Numbered from the stretch's first letter, positions 1 through 8,548 are shown. The stretch: 16,325 bases of DNA from Magnetospirillum sp. (GCA_016183945.1 JACPDP010000064.1:1-16325), one strand, 5' to 3'. Notes: a model not told the origin generated them from the letters alone. Made by a program: numbers and translations.

Positions 1-852
1 CCCGCCTACCGCTTCGACCCCGACACCACCCTGGCCATCCTGGCCGGCTTCGCCTTCAACCGCCGCGTCATGGTCCCGGGCTATCACGGCACCGGCAAGT
101 CGACCCACATCGAGCAGGTGGCGGCGCGGCTCAACTGGCCCTGTATCCGCATCAACCTCGACAGCCACATCAGCCGCATCGACCTGATCGGCAAGGATGC
201 CATCGTGCTGAAGGACGGCAAGCAGATCACCGAGTTCAGGGAAGGCATCCTGCCCTGGGCGTTGCAGCATCCCTGCGCCCTGGTGTTCGACGAATACGAC
301 GCCGGCCGACCCGACGTGATGTTCGTGATCCAGCGCGTGCTCGAGACCGAGGGCAAGCTGACCCTGCTCGACCAGAACCGGGTGATCCGTCCCAATCCGT
401 GGTTCCGCCTGTTCGCCACCGCCAACACCGTGGGCCTCGGCGACACCACCGGCCTCTACCACGGCACCCAGCAGATCAACCAGGGTCAGATGGACCGCTG
501 GAACATCGTCGCCACGCTCAACTACCTGGAGCACGACGCCGAATGCGGCATCGTGGTGGCCAAGATGCCGGCCTACGACACCAAGGAAGGCCGCGACCTG
601 GTGGCCAAGATGGTGATGCTGGCCGACCTGACCCGGGCCGGCTTCGTCAACGGCGACATCTCCACCGTGATGAGCCCGCGCACCGTCATCACCTGGGCCG
701 AGAACATCCGCATCTTCGGCGACCGCGGCTTCGCCTTCCGCGTCACCTTCCTCAACAAGTGCGACGAGGTCGAGCGCCCGACCATCGCCGAGTACTACCA
801 GCGCTGCTTCGGCGAGGAACTGCCCGAGACCCCGGCCCGGCTGCTGGCTTGA
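1..852 (+). CDS. cobS: Cobaltochelatase subunit CobS, AAA+ ATPase (5'-truncated by window edge)
   Basis: CobS is the AAA+ ATPase subunit that, with CobT, powers CobN during cobalt insertion into hydrogenobyrinate a,c-diamide in the aerobic cobalamin pathway; it acts in the cytoplasm. The frame is open from base 1, so the start lies outside the window; 283 residues are present, against roughly 320-330 usual for the family. Numbering from the window edge, Walker A is GYHGTGKST at 27-35 and Walker B is [10 protein letters not shown] with D97-E98. The stretches [35 protein letters not shown] and [15 protein letters not shown] are hallmarks of CobS as I know it. An internal ATG at 70 is not the real start because the conserved segment [19 protein letters not shown] precedes it. 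The stop at 850 is followed after 9 nt by cobT, so the two genes are almost certainly co-transcribed. Confidence 0.96.
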   Translation, partial: PAYRFDPDTTLAILAGFAFNRRVMVPGYHGTGKSTHIEQVAARLNWPCIRINLDSHISRIDLIGKDAIVLKDGKQITEFREGILPWALQHPCALVFDEYDAGRPDVMFVIQRVLETEGKLTLLDQNRVIRPNPWFRLFATANTVGLGDTTGLYHGTQQINQGQMDRWNIVATLNYLEHDAECGIVVAKMPAYDTKEGRDLVAKMVMLADLTRAGFVNGDISTVMSPRTVITWAENIRIFGDRGFAFRVTFLNKCDEVERPTIAEYYQRCFGEELPETPARLLA

Positions 853-861
853 GGTAGGACG

Positions 862-2709
862 GTGGACAGTTCCGGCAACGGCCTGCCGCGCGAGGAATCG
901 CCGGCCGAGACCATCCGCCGCACCACCGCGGCGGTGCTGAAGGCCATCGCCGGGCGCGACGACCTCGACGTCGGCTATGCCGCCGGCGCCGGCAGCGTGC
1001 GCGGGGTCGAGGTGCGCCTGCCCGCGCCCCCTCGCACCATGCAGTTGGCCGACCTCGCCCGCCTGCGCGGCGTCGCCGACGCGGTGGCTCTGCGCTTCCG
1101 TTACCACGACGAGGCCCTGCACGCCCGGCGCATGCCGGCCCTGCCCGAGGCCCGCCGCGCCTATGACGCGGTGGAGCAGGCCCGCCTCGAGGCGCTGGGC
1201 GCCCGCCACATGGCCGGCGTCGCCGCCAACATCGCCGCCGTGCTGGAAAGCCGCGCCCGCGGCGAGGGGCTCGACCGCGCCACCAAGCGGGAGGACGTGC
1301 CGCTGGCCGACGCGCTGCGCCTGATCGCCCGCGAGCATTTCGCCGGCCTTGCGCCGCCGCCCTCGGCGGAGGCGGCCGTCGCGCTGTGGCGCCCGGTGAT
1401 CGAGGCCAAGGCCGGCCGCACCCTGGACCACCTCAAGGGGCTGATCGGCGACCAGGAGCGGTTCGCGCGGGCGTTGCGCGACATGCTGGTGCAGTTGGAG
1501 CTGACCGGCGAGGAGACGGCCGACGACGACCGCGACTCCGAACAGGATGGGCAGGAGGCGCCGGAAGGCGCTTCGGCCGGCGAGCGGAAGGAGGACGAGG
1601 GCGACGGCCAGGGCCAGCAGGGCGAGGGCCAGGCGCAACCGTCGCCCGGCTCGGCCGAGGGCGACGGCCAGCAGGACGGCATGACCTCGGGCGAGGACAT
1701 GATGATGATGGGCTCCGGCGCCGAGGAGGCCGGCGGCCCCAGTCGCCACCGCTCGACCGTCGAGCGCCCCAACGCCGAGGCCGAGCGCCCCTATCGCGCC
1801 TTCACCACCGCCTTCGACCAGGTGGTGGGCGCCGAGGAGCTGTGCGATCCCGAGGAACTGGCCCGGCTAAGGCTGCAACTGGACAACCAGCTCTCCCATC
1901 TGCAGGGCGTGGTGGCCAAGCTGGCCAACCGGCTGCAGCGCAAACTGATGGCGCAGCAGACCCGGGCCTGGGATTTCGACCTGGAGGAAGGCATCCTCGA
2001 CACCGGCCGGCTGGCCCGCGTGGTGGCCAACCCCACCCACTCGCTGTCCTTCAAGTTCGAGAAGGAGACCGACTTCCGCGACACCGTGGTCGGCCTGTTG
2101 ATCGACAACTCCGGCTCCATGCGCGGCCGCCCCATCACGGTGGCGGCCATGAGCGCCGACATCCTGGCCCGCACCCTGGAGCGCTGCGGCGTCAAGGTCG
2201 AGGTGCTGGGCTTCACCACCCGGGCATGGAAGGGCGGCCAGAGCCGCGAGAAGTGGCAGGCCGAGGGCAAACCGCCCCATCCCGGCCGGCTCAACGACAT
2301 GCGCCACATCGTCTACAAGGCCGCCGACGCCCCCTGGCGCCGGGTCCGCCGCAATCTGGGGCTGATGCTGAAGGAAGGCATCCTCAAGGAAAACATCGAC
2401 GGCGAGGCGCTGCTGTGGGCCCACGAGCGCCTGGTCGGCCGCCCCGAGCAGCGCCGCATCCTGATGGTGATCTCGGACGGCGCCCCGGTGGACGACTCGA
2501 CGCTGTCGGCCAATCCCGGCAACTTCCTGGAAAAGCACCTGCGCGAAGTGATCGGCTATATCGAGACCCGTTCGCCGGTGGAGTTGGCCGCCATCGGCAT
2601 CGGCCACGACGTCACCCGCTACTATCGCCGCGCCGTCACCATCATGGACGCCGAGGACCTGGGCGGCACCATGATGCGCCAACTGACGGCCCTGTTCGAC
2701 GAGGAGTGA
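862..2709 (+). CDS. cobT: Cobaltochelatase subunit CobT, VWA-domain protein
   Basis: CobT partners the CobS ATPase ring and, like the magnesium chelatase D subunit, links ATP hydrolysis to the CobN catalytic subunit in the aerobic cobalamin route. The 615-residue length is close to the usual CobT size. The N-terminal half is helical. Residues about 217-295 are a low-complexity acidic Glu/Asp/Gly/Gln-rich linker that includes four consecutive Met. The C-terminal third is a von Willebrand A domain with an intact MIDAS motif DNSGS at 415-419 and a later aspartate in VISDG (D539). Translation probably begins at GTG 862; a GAGG sequence at 851-854, overlapping the cobS stop, fits as ribosome binding site. 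Spacing from cobS is 9 nt. The 3' end faces a convergent TPR gene whose annotated frame runs 68 nt into cobT. Confidence 0.96.
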   Translation: MDSSGNGLPREESPAETIRRTTAAVLKAIAGRDDLDVGYAAGAGSVRGVEVRLPAPPRTMQLADLARLRGVADAVALRFRYHDEALHARRMPALPEARRAYDAVEQARLEALGARHMAGVAANIAAVLESRARGEGLDRATKREDVPLADALRLIAREHFAGLAPPPSAEAAVALWRPVIEAKAGRTLDHLKGLIGDQERFARALRDMLVQLELTGEETADDDRDSEQDGQEAPEGASAGERKEDEGDGQGQQGEGQAQPSPGSAEGDGQQDGMTSGEDMMMMGSGAEEAGGPSRHRSTVERPNAEAERPYRAFTTAFDQVVGAEELCDPEELARLRLQLDNQLSHLQGVVAKLANRLQRKLMAQQTRAWDFDLEEGILDTGRLARVVANPTHSLSFKFEKETDFRDTVVGLLIDNSGSMRGRPITVAAMSADILARTLERCGVKVEVLGFTTRAWKGGQSREKWQAEGKPPHPGRLNDMRHIVYKAADAPWRRVRRNLGLMLKEGILKENIDGEALLWAHERLVGRPEQRRILMVISDGAPVDDSTLSANPGNFLEKHLREVIGYIETRSPVELAAIGIGHDVTRYYRRAVTIMDAEDLGGTMMRQLTALFDEE

Positions 2710-3436
2710 AGCCCTCTCCGCTGGGGGAGCTGGGGGAGAGAGCTACTTCCTCACGTCCATCAGTTCGATGTTCTTCCTGGCCGACTCGGCGGCGGGGGAG
2801 TCGGGCTGGGACAGCTCCAGCACCTTCAGCCAATCCTGCCGCGCGCCGATCCGGACGACCGCGACGGGGACGGAATCTCCGGGCGTCCCAACCGCTTCGT
2901 GGACGGCCGTAGTCGAGGTAGCGGTGCGCGCTGGCCCGCAACGTCATCGCCTCGACCCGGTTGGGCTGGCGTTTGAGCACGTCCGTCAGCACCGCCACCG
3001 CGTCTTTGTAGTGGTGCACCTGCGCCAGAGTCACCGACTTGTCGAGCAGCAGGTCGAGATTGCCGGGAACCAGGTGCAGCGCCGTCTCCTGGGCGGCCAG
3101 CGCCCGCTCGGGCTTGCCGGCCAGCAGCCAGGCCTGGCCGGCCTGGCCCAGCATTTCCGCCCGCACCGCTTCCTGGCGACGGCTCTCGGCGGCGAGCGCC
3201 TCCAGCCGCTGTGCCGCCTCCTCATGCTTGCCCAGGGCGATCAGCGCCACCGCGCCGCAATGCCGCGCCGGCTCGCCGCCGCCCAGCGACTGCCAGGCCA
3301 GCGCCTGCTCCCAGCCTTCCTCGGGCCGCTGGCGGGCGAGGATGAAGCAGTTTCGGTACTCCTTGGGCGCGTCGATGGTCTGGGCGACGGCGTCGCCGGC
3401 GAAAAACACGGCCAGGATGGCGAGGACAATGCGCAT
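2642..3436 (-). CDS. Exported tetratricopeptide-repeat protein, C-terminus apparently frameshifted
   Basis: The ATG at 3436 has an AAGG ribosome binding site 7 nt upstream. Residues 1-19 look like a Sec signal peptide (cleavage after AVA), so the product is probably periplasmic. Residues about 45-165 contain TPR-like helix pairs, for example [20 protein letters not shown] and [20 protein letters not shown]. The reading frame is open to a TGA at 2642, giving 264 residues, but after RYLDYGRP (about residue 180) it turns into Arg/Pro/Gly-rich sequence that overlaps the end of cobT and does not look like protein. In another minus-strand frame the DNA reads [10 protein letters not shown], then [13 protein letters not shown] and a TAG at 2743-2745, which is a very typical end for this type of TPR protein. 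The gene is therefore probably disrupted by an indel near 2850-2910, possibly with loss of part of one repeat; the intended span is likely 2743-3436. The precise function is unknown. Confidence 0.7.
   Translation of the reverse strand: MRIVLAILAVFFAGDAVAQTIDAPKEYRNCFILARQRPEEGWEQALAWQSLGGGEPARHCGAVALIALGKHEEAAQRLEALAAESRRQEAVRAEMLGQAGQAWLLAGKPERALAAQETALHLVPGNLDLLLDKSVTLAQVHHYKDAVAVLTDVLKRQPNRVEAMTLRASAHRYLDYGRPRSGWDARRFRPRRGRPDRRAAGLAEGAGAVPARLPRRRVGQEEHRTDGREEVALSPSSPSGEGFTPRRTGPSVGASWCRPGPRRP
2710..2744. terminator. Candidate terminator hairpin after cobT
   Basis: A 10-position stem with one mismatch: AGCCCTCTCC (2710-2719) pairs with GGAGAGAGCT (2735-2744) around a 15-nt loop. It starts directly after the cobT stop codon and there is no clear T tract on either strand. 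It also covers the place where the convergent TPR gene would end if its frameshift were corrected, so it could serve both directions. Termination is inferred from position and structure only. Confidence 0.45.
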
Positions 3437-3500
3437 GGGACCCTTGTGGGCTGCTGGAAACGGGCGCTAGTGTGACCAAAACCATGGCGGGCGCAAGGCA

Positions 3501-4340
3501 ATGAGTCGGCGAGTCTTCATTTTCGGCCTGGGGTTTTCCGGCCGCGTCATCGCCCGGCGGCTGCTGGACGCCGGGTGGCAGGTCGCCGGCACCACGCGAT
3601 CCGGTGAGGCGGTCGAGCTTCCCGGCGTGACGGTGCTGCCGTTCGACAGCGACCACCCGCTGCCCGCCGACGCCCTGGACGGCGTCACCCACCTGCTGTC
3701 GTCGGTGCCGCCCGACCGGCTGGGCGACCCGGTGATCGAGGCGGTGCGGGGGCACCGGCTCGACTGGGCCGGCTACCTCTCCACCACCGGCGTCTATGGC
3801 GACCACGGCGGCGGCTGGGTCGACGAGGACACGCCCGCCGCCCCCACCCTGGAGCGCTCGCGCCGCCGCAGCGAGGCCGAGGCCGCCTGGCGGGCCAGCG
3901 GCCTGCCGGTGCACATCTTCCGCCTGGCCGGAATCTATGGGCCGGGCCGCTCGGCCATCGACAGCGTGCGGGCCGGCACCGCCAGGCGCATCGTCAAACC
4001 GGGGCAGGTGTTCAGCCGCATCCACGTCGAGGACATCGCCGGCGCGGTGCTGGCCTCGCTGGCCCGGCCCAATCCGGGGCGCGTCTACAACCTGTGCGAC
4101 GACGACGCGGCGCCGCCGCAGGAGGTCATCGCCTATGCCTGCACCCTGCTGGGTGTCGCGCCGCCACCGGAAATCCCCTGGGACGAGGCGAAGGGCTCGC
4201 TGTCGGCCATGGCGCTCAGCTTCTACGCCGACAACAAGCGGGTGCGGAACGGCCGCATGAAGTCCGAGCTGGGGGTGACGCTGAGCTATCCCAGCTACCG
4301 CGAGGGCCTGAAGGCGATCCTGGCGCAGCATCAGCCGTGA
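3501..4340 (+). CDS. Atypical SDR-family NAD(P)-dependent epimerase/dehydratase (YeeZ-like)
   Basis: This 279-residue protein has an N-terminal Rossmann fold with the nucleotide-binding loop GLGFSG at 9-14 (MSRRVFIFGLGFSGR). It has the STTGVYG signature at 94-100, an FRLAGIYGPGRS segment, and SRIHVEDIAGAV, all typical of the extended/atypical SDR superfamily. The classical YxxxK catalytic pair is not evident: a Tyr is present in GVYGD, but no Lys follows at the usual distance. The GxGFxG motif and this pattern match the YeeZ-like atypical SDR subgroup, whose substrates are poorly known. It may bind NAD(P) without being a classical sugar epimerase. Its stop overlaps the GTG start of addA by 4 nt, so the two are probably translationally coupled. 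The start is ATG 3501; the nearest purine-rich stretch (AAGG at 3495) is unusually close, so initiation may be weak. Confidence 0.88.
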   Translation: MSRRVFIFGLGFSGRVIARRLLDAGWQVAGTTRSGEAVELPGVTVLPFDSDHPLPADALDGVTHLLSSVPPDRLGDPVIEAVRGHRLDWAGYLSTTGVYGDHGGGWVDEDTPAAPTLERSRRRSEAEAAWRASGLPVHIFRLAGIYGPGRSAIDSVRAGTARRIVKPGQVFSRIHVEDIAGAVLASLARPNPGRVYNLCDDDAAPPQEVIAYACTLLGVAPPPEIPWDEAKGSLSAMALSFYADNKRVRNGRMKSELGVTLSYPSYREGLKAILAQHQP

Positions 4341-7300
4341 CCGCCGGACTCTCCCACAACGCCGACCAGGCCCAGCGCCGCGCCGCCGATCCCTCGGCCA
4401 GCGTGTGGGTGGCGGCGTCGGCGGGCACCGGCAAGACCAAGGTGCTGACCGACCGGGTGCTGGCCCTGCTGCTGGCGGGAACGGCGCCGCACAAGATTCT
4501 GTGCCTGACCTTCACCAAGGCCGCCGCCGCCGAGATGGCCAACCGCATCGCGAAACGGCTGGCCGGCTGGGCCACCGTATCCGACGCCGGCCTGTCCGAC
4601 GACCTGGCGCGGCTGCTGGGAACGCCGCCCGAGCCCGACGCCCTGACCCGGGCGCGGCGCCTGTTCGCCCGGGTGCTGGATGTCCCCGGCGGCATGCACA
4701 TCGAGACCATCCACGCCTTCTGCCAGTCGCTGCTGCGCCGCTTCCCGCTGGAGGCCGGGCTGGCGCCGCATTTCCAGGTGATGGACGAGCGCGACGCCGC
4801 CGAGCTGCTGGCCGAAGCCCGGGACGAGGTGCTGGCCGCCGCCCGCGACAGCTCGGATAGCGGCCTCGCCCGCGCCCTGGCCGACGTCACCGCCCGCATC
4901 CACGAGACCGCCTTCCCCGAGCTGATGGGCGAGCTGGCCGGCGACCGGGGCCGCCTCAAGCGGCTGATCGACCGCCACGGCGGGCTGGAGGGCGTGGTCG
5001 CCGCCGTCCGCCACCGCCTCGCCCTCGCCCCCGGCGACACCGCCGCCATCCTGCTGGCCGATGCCTGCCACGACTCCGCCCTCGACACCGGAGCCTGCCG
5101 CAACGCGGTGACGGCGCTGCTCACCGGCAGTAAGAGCGATCGCGACCGTGCCGGGCTGATGGCGCCGTGGCTGGCCGACCCCGCCGGCCGTGCCGCCGGC
5201 TTCGACACCTGGCAGTCGGCCTTCCTCACCGCCAAGGGCACGGCGCGCGAGAAGCTGTGCACCAACGGGGTGCGCGACGGCTTCCCCGGCGTCGAGGCGG
5301 CGTTGCAGGAAGAGGCGGCACGCCTGATGGCGGTCGCCGACCGCATCAAGGCGGCCGGCGTCGCCGAGGCCACCGCGGCGCTGCTGAGCCTCGGCCACGC
5401 CCTGCTGGCCGCCTATCAGCGGCGCAAGACCGCCCGCGCCCTGATGGACTACGATGACCTGATCCTGGCGGCGCGCGAGTTGCTGATGCGGCCGGGGGCG
5501 GCGCCGTGGGTGCTGTTCAAGCTGGATGGCGGCATCGACCACGTGCTGATCGACGAGGCGCAGGACACCAATCCCGATCAGTGGGCGGTGGTGGCGGCGC
5601 TGACCGAGGAATTCTTCGCCGGCCGCGGCGCCCGCGAGACCGTCCGCACGGTGTTCGCGGTGGGCGATGCCAAGCAGTCCATCTACAGTTTCCAGCGTGC
5701 CGACCCGCGTGCCTTCGAAGCCATGCGCAAACGCTTCGCCAGCCACGTCCCGGCGGCGGGGCAGGACTGGGCGGAGGTGGCGTTGCAGGTCAGCTTCCGC
5801 TCCACCGCCGCCGTGCTGGAGGCGGTGGACGCGGTGTTCGCCAATGGGCCGGGCTCCGACGGCGTGGCGGCGGAGGGCGACGACATCCGCCACATCCCGG
5901 CCCGTCGGGGCGAGGCCGGGCTGGTGGAGCTGTGGCCGCCGGTGGAGCCGCGCGCCCTCGACGAGCAACCGGCGTGGAAGCCGCCCATCGAACGCATTCG
6001 CGGCGACCAGCCCTCGGCCCGGCTGGCCCGGCTGGTGGCGCGGCGCATCAAGGCCATGGTCGACGGCGAGATCCTGGCGTCGCAGGGCAGGCCGGTGCGC
6101 GCCGGCGACATCATGGTGCTGGTGCGGCGGCGCGGCGGCTTCGTCGAGGACCTGGTGCGCGAGCTGAAGGGCCTGGAGGTGCCGGTGGCCGGCGCCGACC
6201 GTATGGTGCTGGCCGAGCAGATGGCGGTGATGGACCTGGTCGCGCTGGCCAATTTCCTGCTGCTGCCCGAGGACGACCTGACCCTGGCCACCGTGCTCAA
6301 GGGGCCGCTGGTGGGCTTCGACGAGGACCAGTTGTTCCGCCTCGCCCACGGCCGCGGCCCGGCTGGATTGTGGGAAACGCTGAAGAAGCGCCTGCTCGAC
6401 GACTCCGCCTTCGAGGAGGCCTATGTCCTGCTCTCCGGCCTGTTGGCGATGGCCGACCACCAGCCGCCCCATGCCCTGTTCGCCCATGTGCTGGGGCCGC
6501 TGGGGGGGCGGCGCAAGCTGCTGGCGCGGCTGGGGGTCGACGCCGAGGACCCGCTCGACGAGTTCGTCGCCCTGACCCTGGCCTTCGAGCGGGCGCATCC
6601 GCCGTCGTTGCAGGGCTTCCTGCGCTGGCTGGGGGCCGGCGCGGTGGAGATCAAGCGCGACCTGGAGCAGGGCGGCCGCAACGCGGTGCGCATCATGACG
6701 GTGCACGGCTCCAAGGGGCTGCAGGCGCCGGTGGTGATCCTGCCCGACACGCTGCAGATGCCGACCCGCGGCAGCCGCATCCAATGGACGAACGACGAAC
6801 TTCCCTTGTGGCCGCCCTCGGCCGAGGCCGCCGACGCGGTGTGCCGCGCGGCGCGCGACGCGGCCAAGGCGGCCCGCGAGCGCGAATATCGCCGCCTGCT
6901 CTACGTCGCCATGACCCGGGCCGAGGACCGTCTGGTGGTCTGCGGCTGGAAGACCAGGAAGGCGCCGCCGGCCGGCTGCTGGTACGACCTGGTCCGGGCC
7001 GCCCTGTCCCCCATCGCCGCCGAGGCCGAGGACGGCTTCCTGGCCGAAGCGGGCGAGACGGCGGACGCCCGCGTCCTTCGCCTCGCCTGCCCCCAGACCA
7101 GGACGGTGGAGCAGGCCGAAGCACCCGACACCGCCGCCCGCCCGGCACCCCAGTTGCCGGACTGGGCTTTCCGGCCGCCGCCGGCCGAACCGGCGCCGCC
7201 GCGCCCGCTGGCACCCTCGCGGCCCGACGGCGAGGAGCCGCCGGTGCGCTCGCCGCTGGCCGGCGACGACGGCGCCAGGCGGTTCCAGCGCGGCAAGCTG

Positions 7301-7786
7301 ATCCACCGCCTGCTGCAAACCCTGCCGAACCTGGCCCGCGAGACGCGGGCCGCGGCGATGCTCCGCTTCCTCGGCCGCCCCAGCTTCGGGCTCGACGCCG
7401 CCCACCGCCTCGACATCGCCAACGAAGTCGGCGACATCCTCGACCACCCCCGCTTCGCCGCCCTGTTCGGGCCGGGCAGCCGCGCCGAAGTGCCGGTGGT
7501 GGGCCGCATCGGCGAGCGCGTCCTCTCGGGCCGCGTCGACCGCCTGGTGGTCACCGGCAACGAGGTGCTGGTGGTGGACTACAAGACCAACCGCCGGCCG
7601 CCGGCCGCCGGCGAGGCGGTGCCGCCGCTCTATGTCCGCCAGATGGCCGCCTACCGGCTGGCCCTGGCCTGCATCTACCCCGGGCGAACCGTCCGCTGTG
7701 CCCTGGTGTGGACCGATGGCCCGGCTCTGACCGAAATCGATCCGCACATTCTGGACGATGCGCTGGCGGAGATGGTGGGGGCTTAG
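4337..7786 (+). CDS. addA: Double-strand break repair helicase-nuclease AddA
   Basis: AddA is the UvrD-type helicase and nuclease subunit of AddAB, which resects DNA ends for RecA-dependent recombination. The 1149-residue length fits alphaproteobacterial AddA. In order I see Walker A SAGTGKT (28-34), motif Ia LTFTKAAAAEM, Walker B LIDEAQDTNPDQW (D406, E407), motif III VGDAKQSIYSFQRADP, motif IV VSFRST, motif V IMTVHGSKG (about 785-793) and motif VI LLYVAMTRAEDRL (about 854-866). The C-terminal RecB-like nuclease keeps H990 (LIHRLL), D1068 (GRVDR) and the D1081/K1083 pair (VVDYKTN), so it appears active. I place the start at GTG 4337, which gives MTAGLSHNADQAQRRAADP and a GTGA overlap with the SDR stop; the frame remains open upstream to 4094 but that part is antiframe to the SDR gene. 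The addB partner usually lies directly upstream in alphaproteobacteria and is absent here. Confidence 0.96.
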   Translation: MTAGLSHNADQAQRRAADPSASVWVAASAGTGKTKVLTDRVLALLLAGTAPHKILCLTFTKAAAAEMANRIAKRLAGWATVSDAGLSDDLARLLGTPPEPDALTRARRLFARVLDVPGGMHIETIHAFCQSLLRRFPLEAGLAPHFQVMDERDAAELLAEARDEVLAAARDSSDSGLARALADVTARIHETAFPELMGELAGDRGRLKRLIDRHGGLEGVVAAVRHRLALAPGDTAAILLADACHDSALDTGACRNAVTALLTGSKSDRDRAGLMAPWLADPAGRAAGFDTWQSAFLTAKGTAREKLCTNGVRDGFPGVEAALQEEAARLMAVADRIKAAGVAEATAALLSLGHALLAAYQRRKTARALMDYDDLILAARELLMRPGAAPWVLFKLDGGIDHVLIDEAQDTNPDQWAVVAALTEEFFAGRGARETVRTVFAVGDAKQSIYSFQRADPRAFEAMRKRFASHVPAAGQDWAEVALQVSFRSTAAVLEAVDAVFANGPGSDGVAAEGDDIRHIPARRGEAGLVELWPPVEPRALDEQPAWKPPIERIRGDQPSARLARLVARRIKAMVDGEILASQGRPVRAGDIMVLVRRRGGFVEDLVRELKGLEVPVAGADRMVLAEQMAVMDLVALANFLLLPEDDLTLATVLKGPLVGFDEDQLFRLAHGRGPAGLWETLKKRLLDDSAFEEAYVLLSGLLAMADHQPPHALFAHVLGPLGGRRKLLARLGVDAEDPLDEFVALTLAFERAHPPSLQGFLRWLGAGAVEIKRDLEQGGRNAVRIMTVHGSKGLQAPVVILPDTLQMPTRGSRIQWTNDELPLWPPSAEAADAVCRAARDAAKAAREREYRRLLYVAMTRAEDRLVVCGWKTRKAPPAGCWYDLVRAALSPIAAEAEDGFLAEAGETADARVLRLACPQTRTVEQAEAPDTAARPAPQLPDWAFRPPPAEPAPPRPLAPSRPDGEEPPVRSPLAGDDGARRFQRGKLIHRLLQTLPNLARETRAAAMLRFLGRPSFGLDAAHRLDIANEVGDILDHPRFAALFGPGSRAEVPVVGRIGERVLSGRVDRLVVTGNEVLVVDYKTNRRPPAAGEAVPPLYVRQMAAYRLALACIYPGRTVRCALVWTDGPALTEIDPHILDDALAEMVGA

Positions 7787-7800
7787 GCGTGGCTTAGGCG
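7781..7800. repeat. 9-bp tandem direct repeat at the addA/vapC junction
   Basis: GCTTAGGCG occurs at 7781-7789 and again at 7792-7800, separated by TG. The first copy contains the addA TAG stop (7784-7786) and the second contains, on the minus strand, the TAA stop of the toxin gene (7794-7796). The two convergent genes end only 7 nt apart and no separate terminator hairpin fits between them. Confidence 0.6.
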
Positions 7801-8216
7801 GGCAGCGTCGCGACGTGGCCGCCGGCCCCGTAGCGCAGGATGTTCTCGTCGCGGGTCACCACCGCTCCACCCAGCACCCGCGCGGTGGCGACGATCATCC
7901 GGTCGGCGGGGTCCCGGTGGAACTCGCCCGGCAGCATGGTGGCCTCGACGGCGATTTCCGGGCTGAGCGGGGCAAGGCCGAGGCCCGGCTGCGCCAGGCC
8001 GGCGCGGATGACGTCCAGTGCTGTGCCGGTGAAGGCGATCCGCCCGCGTGCCGCCAACATCGCCACCTCCCAGGCGGTGATGGCGGCGACCACCACATCG
8101 CCGGTTCGCGCCGCCGCGGCGATGGCGTGCCGGACCGGCAGCGACAGTTGCGCGTCGCCCGCCAGCAGCCAAATCCAGACATGGGTGTCGAGAACCAGCG
8201 GCCTAGGCGTTGGCAT
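7794..8216 (-). CDS. Type II toxin, PIN-domain ribonuclease (VapC-like)
   Basis: A 140-residue single-domain PIN protein, the usual size for a VapC-like toxin. The fold markers are LVLDTHVWIWLLAGD (D10), ITAWEVAMLAARGRI (E50), HRDPADRMIVATA (D102, D105) and VVTRDENILRYG (D123). Together these supply the acidic residues that bind Mg2+/Mn2+ for RNA cleavage in the family, so the toxin looks catalytically intact. The THVWIWL and HRDPADR variants are typical of PIN proteins paired with Phd/YefM antitoxins rather than with VapB. The ATG at 8216 lies inside the antitoxin gene, giving a 14-nt overlap that implies coupled translation with the antitoxin first. Its target RNA cannot be inferred. Confidence 0.93.
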   Translation of the reverse strand: MPTPRPLVLDTHVWIWLLAGDAQLSLPVRHAIAAAARTGDVVVAAITAWEVAMLAARGRIAFTGTALDVIRAGLAQPGLGLAPLSPEIAVEATMLPGEFHRDPADRMIVATARVLGGAVVTRDENILRYGAGGHVATLPA

Positions 8217-8439
8217 CCCACTCGTCTTCCATGGGCGACACGATATCGCCGGTGATGCTGATGGTGCCTTTGAGGCAGCCGAACAGCTCCGGCCCGCTTG
8301 GCTCCACGACGGGGACGAGCCGGGCCACCGGGCGCCCCCGCTTGGTGATCACCAGTTCGGTGTGATGTTCCGCCACCTCGTCGAGCAGGCCGAGGCAGCG
8401 TGCCTTGAAGTCACCGGCGCCGATTTCGTGTTTCCCCAT
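8203..8439 (-). CDS. Type II antitoxin, Phd/YefM family
   Basis: A 78-residue protein beginning MGKHEIGAGDFKARCLGLLDEV and followed by ELVITKRGRPVARLVPV, the standard Phd/YefM DNA-binding domain. In this family the N-terminal part binds the operator and the acidic C-terminal tail (here ending SPMEDEWDANA) wraps and blocks the toxin. It is the first gene of the pair and overlaps the toxin gene by 14 nt. A promoter and a 12-bp palindrome lie just upstream, consistent with autoregulation by the antitoxin or the complex. No strong ribosome binding site precedes the ATG at 8439. Confidence 0.92.
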   Translation of the reverse strand: MGKHEIGAGDFKARCLGLLDEVAEHHTELVITKRGRPVARLVPVVEPSGPELFGCLKGTISITGDIVSPMEDEWDANA

Positions 8440-8459
8440 CGCTAACGCCCATGGTCATT

Positions 8460-8471
8460 TGTCCATGGACA
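8460..8471. promoter_or_regulatory. Candidate operator palindrome of the toxin-antitoxin operon
   Basis: TGTCCATGGACA is a perfect 12-bp palindrome that touches the last base of the predicted -10 box and covers the expected transcription start. A second CCATGG lies at 8449-8454, 14 bp from the one in the palindrome. Paired short palindromes at the start site are a usual arrangement for Phd-type autorepression. Binding itself is inferred. Confidence 0.55.
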
Positions 8472-8499
8472 TTATCGTCATGCGGCGCCCGGATTGCAA
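8471..8499 (-). promoter_or_regulatory. Candidate sigma-70-type promoter of the toxin-antitoxin operon
   Basis: On the minus strand TTGCAA (8499-8494) and GATAAT (8476-8471) are separated by exactly 17 nt and match the -35 and -10 consensus at four and five positions respectively. Transcription would begin near 8464, giving a leader of about 25 nt to the antitoxin ATG. This is one of the better housekeeping-type promoters visible in the window, but it has not been tested. Confidence 0.6.
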
Positions 8500-8524
8500 G
8501 GCTCCCGATTTCGCTGCTTCCCAA

Positions 8525-8548
8525 GAACTGAACCGTCTGGTTTAGTTC
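8525..8548. promoter_or_regulatory. Candidate TetR operator, overlapping a possible tetR promoter
   Basis: Two 10-bp half sites, GAACTGAACC (8525-8534) and GGTTTAGTTC (8539-8548), form an inverted repeat with one mismatched pair and a GTCT spacer. Size and symmetry fit a TetR dimer site. A possible promoter TTCCCA (8518-8523), 17 nt, TTTAGT (8541-8546) would place the repeat over the spacer and -10 box, so bound protein would block its own gene. The -35 and -10 matches are only moderate. Confidence 0.6.

Noticed and set aside
1510..1750. Low-complexity GC-rich repeat-like stretch inside cobT
   Set aside because: It encodes the normal acidic linker of CobT and is not an independent repeat element.
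4331..7747. An 1138-codon open frame antisense to addA
   Set aside because: AddA motifs on the plus strand are complete and conserved; the antisense product is His/Gln/Arg/Gly-rich low-complexity sequence typical of shadows.
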